This document shows positions 51,018 to 55,285 of a stretch of DNA of 55,285 nucleotides, piece by piece. A program made the position numbers and the translations under genes. The notes under the pieces are model-generated. The model was not told the DNA's origin. It did not search any database and saw only the letters and a list, made by a program, of their open reading frames with translations. Source of the stretch: Nemertoderma westbladi (taxonomy: Eukaryota > Xenacoelomorpha > Nemertodermatida > Nemertodermatidae); assembly GCA_032718475.1 (NCBI GenBank), contig JAUCBJ010000408.1, positions 1 to 55,285 of the forward strand, read 5' to 3'. Positions within the stretch are counted from its first letter, which is position 1; each line of letters starts with the position of its first letter.

Positions 51018-51935
51018 ATGTCTAAAGTACAATTTATTGACATCGGTGTTAATCTGACAGACCCGGTGTTTAGGGGCGTTTATCACGGCATACGGAGACA
51101 CCCAGACGATATGAAAGCCGTACTGGAGCGAGCCGAGAACATAGGAGTCGAGAAAATGATAATAACCGGAGGAAGTTTAGCGGAGAGCGAAAGGGCTTTG
51201 GAGTTAGCGAGAACCGATAGCAAACTGTACTGCACGGTTGGCTGTCACCCAACGCGATGCGACGCCTTCTCCAAGTCAGGGAATCCTACTGCGTACCTCG
51301 AAAACCTGAATAAACTCATAGACGACAACCGAGATAAGGTGGTTGCAGTCGGAGAATGCGGTCTCGATTACGACAGACTCCACTTCTGCACGCGTGAAAC
51401 ACAACTCGAGTATTTCGAGAAACAATTCGTCTTGGCTCGATCGACGCGTCTTCCTTTGTTCCTCCACTCTCGAAGTTGCCACGGTGATTTCGTATCTATT
51501 TTACGTCGGAATATGGACAGTTGCGTCGGGGGCGGGGTGGTCCATTCGTTCACTGGTACTCCTGAGGAAGCCGCCCAGTACATAGACCTAGGTTTCTACG
51601 TCGGTATCAACGGGTGTTCTTTAAAGACCGAGGCGAATCTTGAGGCTATGAAGTCAGTCCCGTTGGATCGGCTGCTATTGGAGACTGATTGTCCCTGGTG
51701 TGAAGTTAAGACTAGCCACTCCGGTTCGCATTGGGTTCGGACACGATGGCCCTCCAGAAAGAAGGAGAAGTGGCAGCAAGGCGAGTGTATAAAGGGTCGC
51801 GTTGAGCCCTGCCACATTGTACAGGTGTTAGAGGTACTCGCAGGGGCCAGAACTGAAACCATTGACGATATCGCCGCCGCTGCCTATACTAACGCACAGA
51901 AATTGTTCTTTACGTCCAATGAGCAAGTCCAATAG
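51018..51935 (+). CDS. TATDN1: TATDN1, TatD-family metal-dependent DNase
   Basis: 305 residues from ATG 51018 (an upstream in-frame ATG at 50994 adds eight residues; the family starts close to MS...FIDIG). TatD proteins are TIM-barrel, two-metal 3'-5' DNases; TATDN1 in animals acts in the nucleus in DNA decatenation and apoptosis. Seen: FIDIGVNLTDPVFRGVYHG, TVGCHPTRC, the metal-ligand Glu in GECGLDYDR, His in LFLHSRSCH, VVHSFTGTPEEA, the NGCSLKTEANLE block, and the metal Asp in LLETDCPWC, where vertebrates have Ala instead of Cys. Single exon and complete. Confidence 0.95.
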   Translation: MSKVQFIDIGVNLTDPVFRGVYHGIRRHPDDMKAVLERAENIGVEKMIITGGSLAESERALELARTDSKLYCTVGCHPTRCDAFSKSGNPTAYLENLNKLIDDNRDKVVAVGECGLDYDRLHFCTRETQLEYFEKQFVLARSTRLPLFLHSRSCHGDFVSILRRNMDSCVGGGVVHSFTGTPEEAAQYIDLGFYVGINGCSLKTEANLEAMKSVPLDRLLLETDCPWCEVKTSHSGSHWVRTRWPSRKKEKWQQGECIKGRVEPCHIVQVLEVLAGARTETIDDIAAAAYTNAQKLFFTSNEQVQ

Positions 51936-51980
51936 TTTAAACTGTTCCTTACATGATGTCATGATGACACACTGAGTAGA

Positions 51981-54370
51981 CCATGTCCTGGAATATGTCC
52001 TGTTTCACCTCCCTCCTCCTTGCTGGGTGAGCCAGAATTTGTATTTTTGCTTTCATTCTTTAGCTACAAGCGTTTGATAAAAGTTTCTCCGGCAAAATTG
52101 CACCAGTTACACCGCAGTTATTCTTCAACCTTATAGTGATTTGTTGGTACTAGTGGAAAGCTGGTTGTGCAAGGATTCTAAATTATTATGTAACATAATC
52201 TAGATTTCGTCTTAAAATAGCTGAGATATTAGCGTTTAAAACGCATGGTTTTGCATATGAGCGAGGCTTATTTTATTATATTTAACAAATACACCATATT
52301 CTGGAACATTTTGTTAATGCATAAGTAGCTATGCAATAGTATAATCAAGGTGTACTAAATAACAGGTCATGCAGCGAGCGGATTGCTGAAATTAGCGGAG
52401 GCCAATCGTTTCCCTATTTATGGCACTATTTTCATAATATTTCCTTAGAAACTTATTTTATGCTACTTTTGTTAGGTGGATATGATGACTAGGGTTCATA
52501 GAAATGTAATAAAATGTCTTTCTGGAATTTTATCTTGTAGTTGCCAAGGTAACCGGGTGCAAAGTTCAAATTTCGAGCGCCTGTAATTCAAGACGACAAT
52601 GGATTCTGTTCTTGAGATTTGATATGAGTAAAGGGAATAAAAGTCTTTCAAAATATTTTACATTTAATTTTTTTTACAATCCCGTTTCCATGGTGGCGTG
52701 AATTACGATAATTTCCCATTATGACCGCCAGATAGAAATTGGGCTACTATTTACTACTTATATAATTACAATTACACACATACAATACAATTACAATTAT
52801 AACTACTTATATTAATTTTCTACTTACCATGCTATTACAGGTATTGCTCTCTGATTGGACAGTTTAGTTTATTGGCAAATATTGACTTTTAGAAATATGA
52901 TTCACAATTAACGAATTATAAAATAAAATGTTGGCAATTTTAACTTATTATTTAGACTGACAAACCGAATACAAATGGTGTTTTGTAGAATTAGTAAACA
53001 ATTGTTCAAATTTTTCATTATACTTATTTCCATGGTAACGGGAATGTAAACAAATTCAAATGTAAAATATTTTCATAGACTTATATTTCCTTTATCCACC
53101 TTCCAAATCACAAGGGAAGAATCCATTCTCGCCTTGAAATACAGGCGCTCAAAGTTTGAACTTTGCACCCGGTTACCTTGGCAACTACAAGATAAAAATT
53201 CCATAGACATTTTATTACATTTCTATGAACCCTAGTCATCATATCCACCTAACAAAAGTAGCATAAAATAAGTTTCTAAGGAAATATTATGAAAATAGTG
53301 TCATAAATAGGGGAAAGATGGCCCCACGCTAATTTCAGCAATCAGCTCGCTGCATGACCTGTTATTTAGTACACATTGAGTATAATTAAAGAGGTATTGC
53401 ATTGTTGCCAAGCTACGTATGGGATAAACAATATATCCCAGAATATGTTGTATTTATTTACACCATAACCCTTAATACAACAACCTTTTTTAGGGGGTCG
53501 GAGCCCCCCCCCCCCCCCCCCTCCCCCTAATTTTTTCAAATTTAAATAAAATGCTACGAAATTTGGTATGATGATAGATCGACACCTTTTCAATAATAAT
53601 TAATAATTCTTAATTAATATAAATAATTAATTAATAATAATAATCAATAATTAATATTCTAGAATAAAGACAAAAAAAACATCAGAATTATAGCGATTTA
53701 CCTCAAAATATGCACCTTAGTATTTTGATAATATCTTTACCACTTCTTGGTTAAATTTAAAACGGTTTTCTGATTCGGAATCTGCAGATGAAGGCGGTTC
53801 TAATGATATCCAGATTACATTCCAAAGACGAATAATAATGTCTACAGAGGTGGTTAAACATTGCTTAAATATACATTTTTTAAGGGATTGTTGTATGGAA
53901 ATAACTGAGAAATTGGAAAATCCGGCCAGGCCAGCAGTAAGAAAAGGTGTCGATCTATCATCATACCGAATTTCGTAGCATTTTATTGAAATTTGAAAAG
54001 AATTAGGGGGGGGGGGGGGGGCTCCGACCCCCTAAAAATGGTTGTTGTATTAAGGGTTATGGTGTATAGGTACTAGTATTATCATGTAGGCATCGCTTTG
54101 TTGCCAAGCTGCAATATTTTTACATTTTTGGAATCCTTGCCCGGTCAGCTTTCCACTAGTACCAACTGCAGTACGACTGGTGAAATATCGCTGGAGACAC
54201 CTTTTTTAAGCGCTTGTAGCGAAAGATTGAAAGCAAAAATAAAAATTCTGGCTCAAAAATTATTCTCTGTTTCAAATTTCATGCAATTTCAAGACTTTGT
54301 AACAATTTTTATTTTGGGGGGGGGGGGGGGGGGGCGTACCTGAATTACGACACTATATTCCGGGACATGG
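51981..54370. mobile_element. Foldback (long inverted repeat) element, about 2.4 kb
   Basis: The left arm 51981-52705 is reverse-complementary to the right arm 53022-54370. Matched blocks: 51981-52000 with 54352-54370; 52027-52178 with about 54130-54262; 52290-52640 with 53095-53450; 52640-52705 with 53022-53085. The right arm is longer because a block of about 650 bp (about 53457-54110) sits in it. That block is itself an inverted repeat (53457-53593 with 53944-54072) whose tips are C17-18 and G18 tracts. No ORF or transposase is visible, so it is non-autonomous. Confidence 0.8.
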
Positions 54371-55285
54371 TATATATGGAGTGGGGAGGGGGGGGGGGGG
54401 TCTGATATATCGTGACACAATCAATTTATGGTGAACTCTGTTATGTAACTATTATGTTATTATATATTATTATATTATATATATATATTATATATTATAT
54501 ATATATATTAACATAGAAATTGTTGACGTGGTGCCACCCACGTATATGTTAGTTTCGGAACGGTGTTTCAATCATTTCTACTAGGTCCTAATGCTTTAAA
54601 TTTGTTATACGTCTTAATAAAGTAAAAATAAAGTTTACTTAAAAAATATTTTTTCATCTTACACAGTCAATCAAATTTTATAAAATTCCGTATTATTGAT
54701 ATATATATACATTTTACATTCGAGTTTTCCATAGACTTAATGATAGAGTTGTGGCCCTAGGGCAACATGTACAATTAAATATAGAAGTTGACAAGATGCC
54801 ACTTTTGCACACGAAAAATTTAAACTGATTTTTTGAAAAAACTGTAAAGTGGAACGTTGTTTAGAATCTTCATTCAAAAACAAACTGCAATTTATTTTTA
54901 TTACTTCTATTTTTAAAGACATATATACATTCATATATAGATGTTTTTGGGTTGCAAAGGTAATACTAAGTACATAGTATGTTACCCGATAAAGTAGCTA
55001 AAGTTATGAACAAATTCAAAATTTGGAAGTTCTATGTTTTAAATTTTATAAACAATTTTTAAGATTGGATTTTAGCCTCTATCGGTTCGGTAAAGGTAAA
55101 ATCGATAACTTACGAGTATTTTTATTTATTCTAGTCGAATAATCGAGTCAAGAAATGCGATTTTTTAAAAATACACGAAAATGGCCCAGAACCATCTTTT
55201 ACATATCTAGATACATACTGAAAACAAATTGTTGAATTTATTCAAGCATGCATGGATCAAAGACACCAAACATAATAAAAATAGA
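54371..55285. other. Intergenic, AT-rich to window end; (AT)n microsatellite
   Basis: A GGGGAGGGGGGGGGGGG tract at 54384-54400 and a TA/ATATTA microsatellite at about 54454-54512. No gene seen. Confidence 0.55.

Noticed and set aside
43332-51935. Bacterial contamination, because of intronless genes in a row
   Set aside because: ABCD3, SAP18 and USB1 are eukaryotic proteins with animal-like sequence; flanking DNA has the same AT-rich, repeat-filled character as the rest.

Overview
The window is nuclear DNA of an invertebrate animal. Coding exons are separated by GT-AG introns. Intergenic DNA is AT-rich and crowded with retrotransposons of animal type (BEL/Pao, DIRS-like, LINE). Single-copy genes are clearly metazoan (ABCD3/PMP70, SAP18, USB1, TATDN1). 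A recurrent CAGTAGGCCTA-type motif and many long poly-G/poly-C tracts run through the non-coding DNA. I cannot name the species; a marine invertebrate is my guess.

Layout. (1) 339-14933, plus strand: a 5'-truncated multi-exon megasynthase gene. It reads KS, AT, DH, pseudo-KR, decayed ER, KR, ACP, NRPS condensation domain, then a decayed adenylation domain. By a phase-matched splice it then joins exons coding for a pleckstrin-homology (PH) domain and a basic tail. (2) 15200-18150, minus: a decayed LINE split by a non-coding insertion. (3) 19449-21137, minus: an intronless, atypical class A GPCR with a very long third intracellular loop. (4) 22605-23160, minus: the 3' end of a second LINE family, which also left pieces inside a PKS intron. 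(5) 24690-41230: a DIRS-like element with a tyrosine recombinase pseudogene on plus and RT/RNase H remnants on minus. It is split by a 14,222-bp, nearly intact BEL/Pao element (26797-41018, minus). That element has near-identical 538-bp LTRs, a 5-bp target duplication, and extra ORFs: an acidic/basic ORF, a coiled-coil ORF, an Asn-rich ORF, an RNase D-like exonuclease ORF and a triple zinc-knuckle ORF. (6) 43332-51935, plus: four intronless housekeeping genes in a row: ABCD3, SAP18, USB1 and TATDN1. (7) 51981-54370: a 2.4-kb foldback (inverted repeat) element, then AT-rich DNA to the end.

How the parts work together. The megasynthase would build a partly reduced polyketide on its own ACP and hand it to the C domain. 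The A domain has lost its nucleotide-binding motif, so the C domain would have to use a free or trans-supplied acceptor, or only release the chain. A C-terminal PH domain would tether the enzyme to membrane phosphoinositides; this is inferred. In the BEL/Pao element every ORF junction is either an in-frame stop or a one-base shift at a poly-G run, so each is one recoding event (or one mutation) away from fusion. The housekeeping genes act in unrelated processes: peroxisomal transport, transcription/splicing, U6 snRNA end processing, and a nuclease.

The two best candidates for something new are the PKS-C-(dead A)-PH architecture and the BEL/Pao element carrying exonuclease and zinc-knuckle ORFs where an env gene would normally sit.
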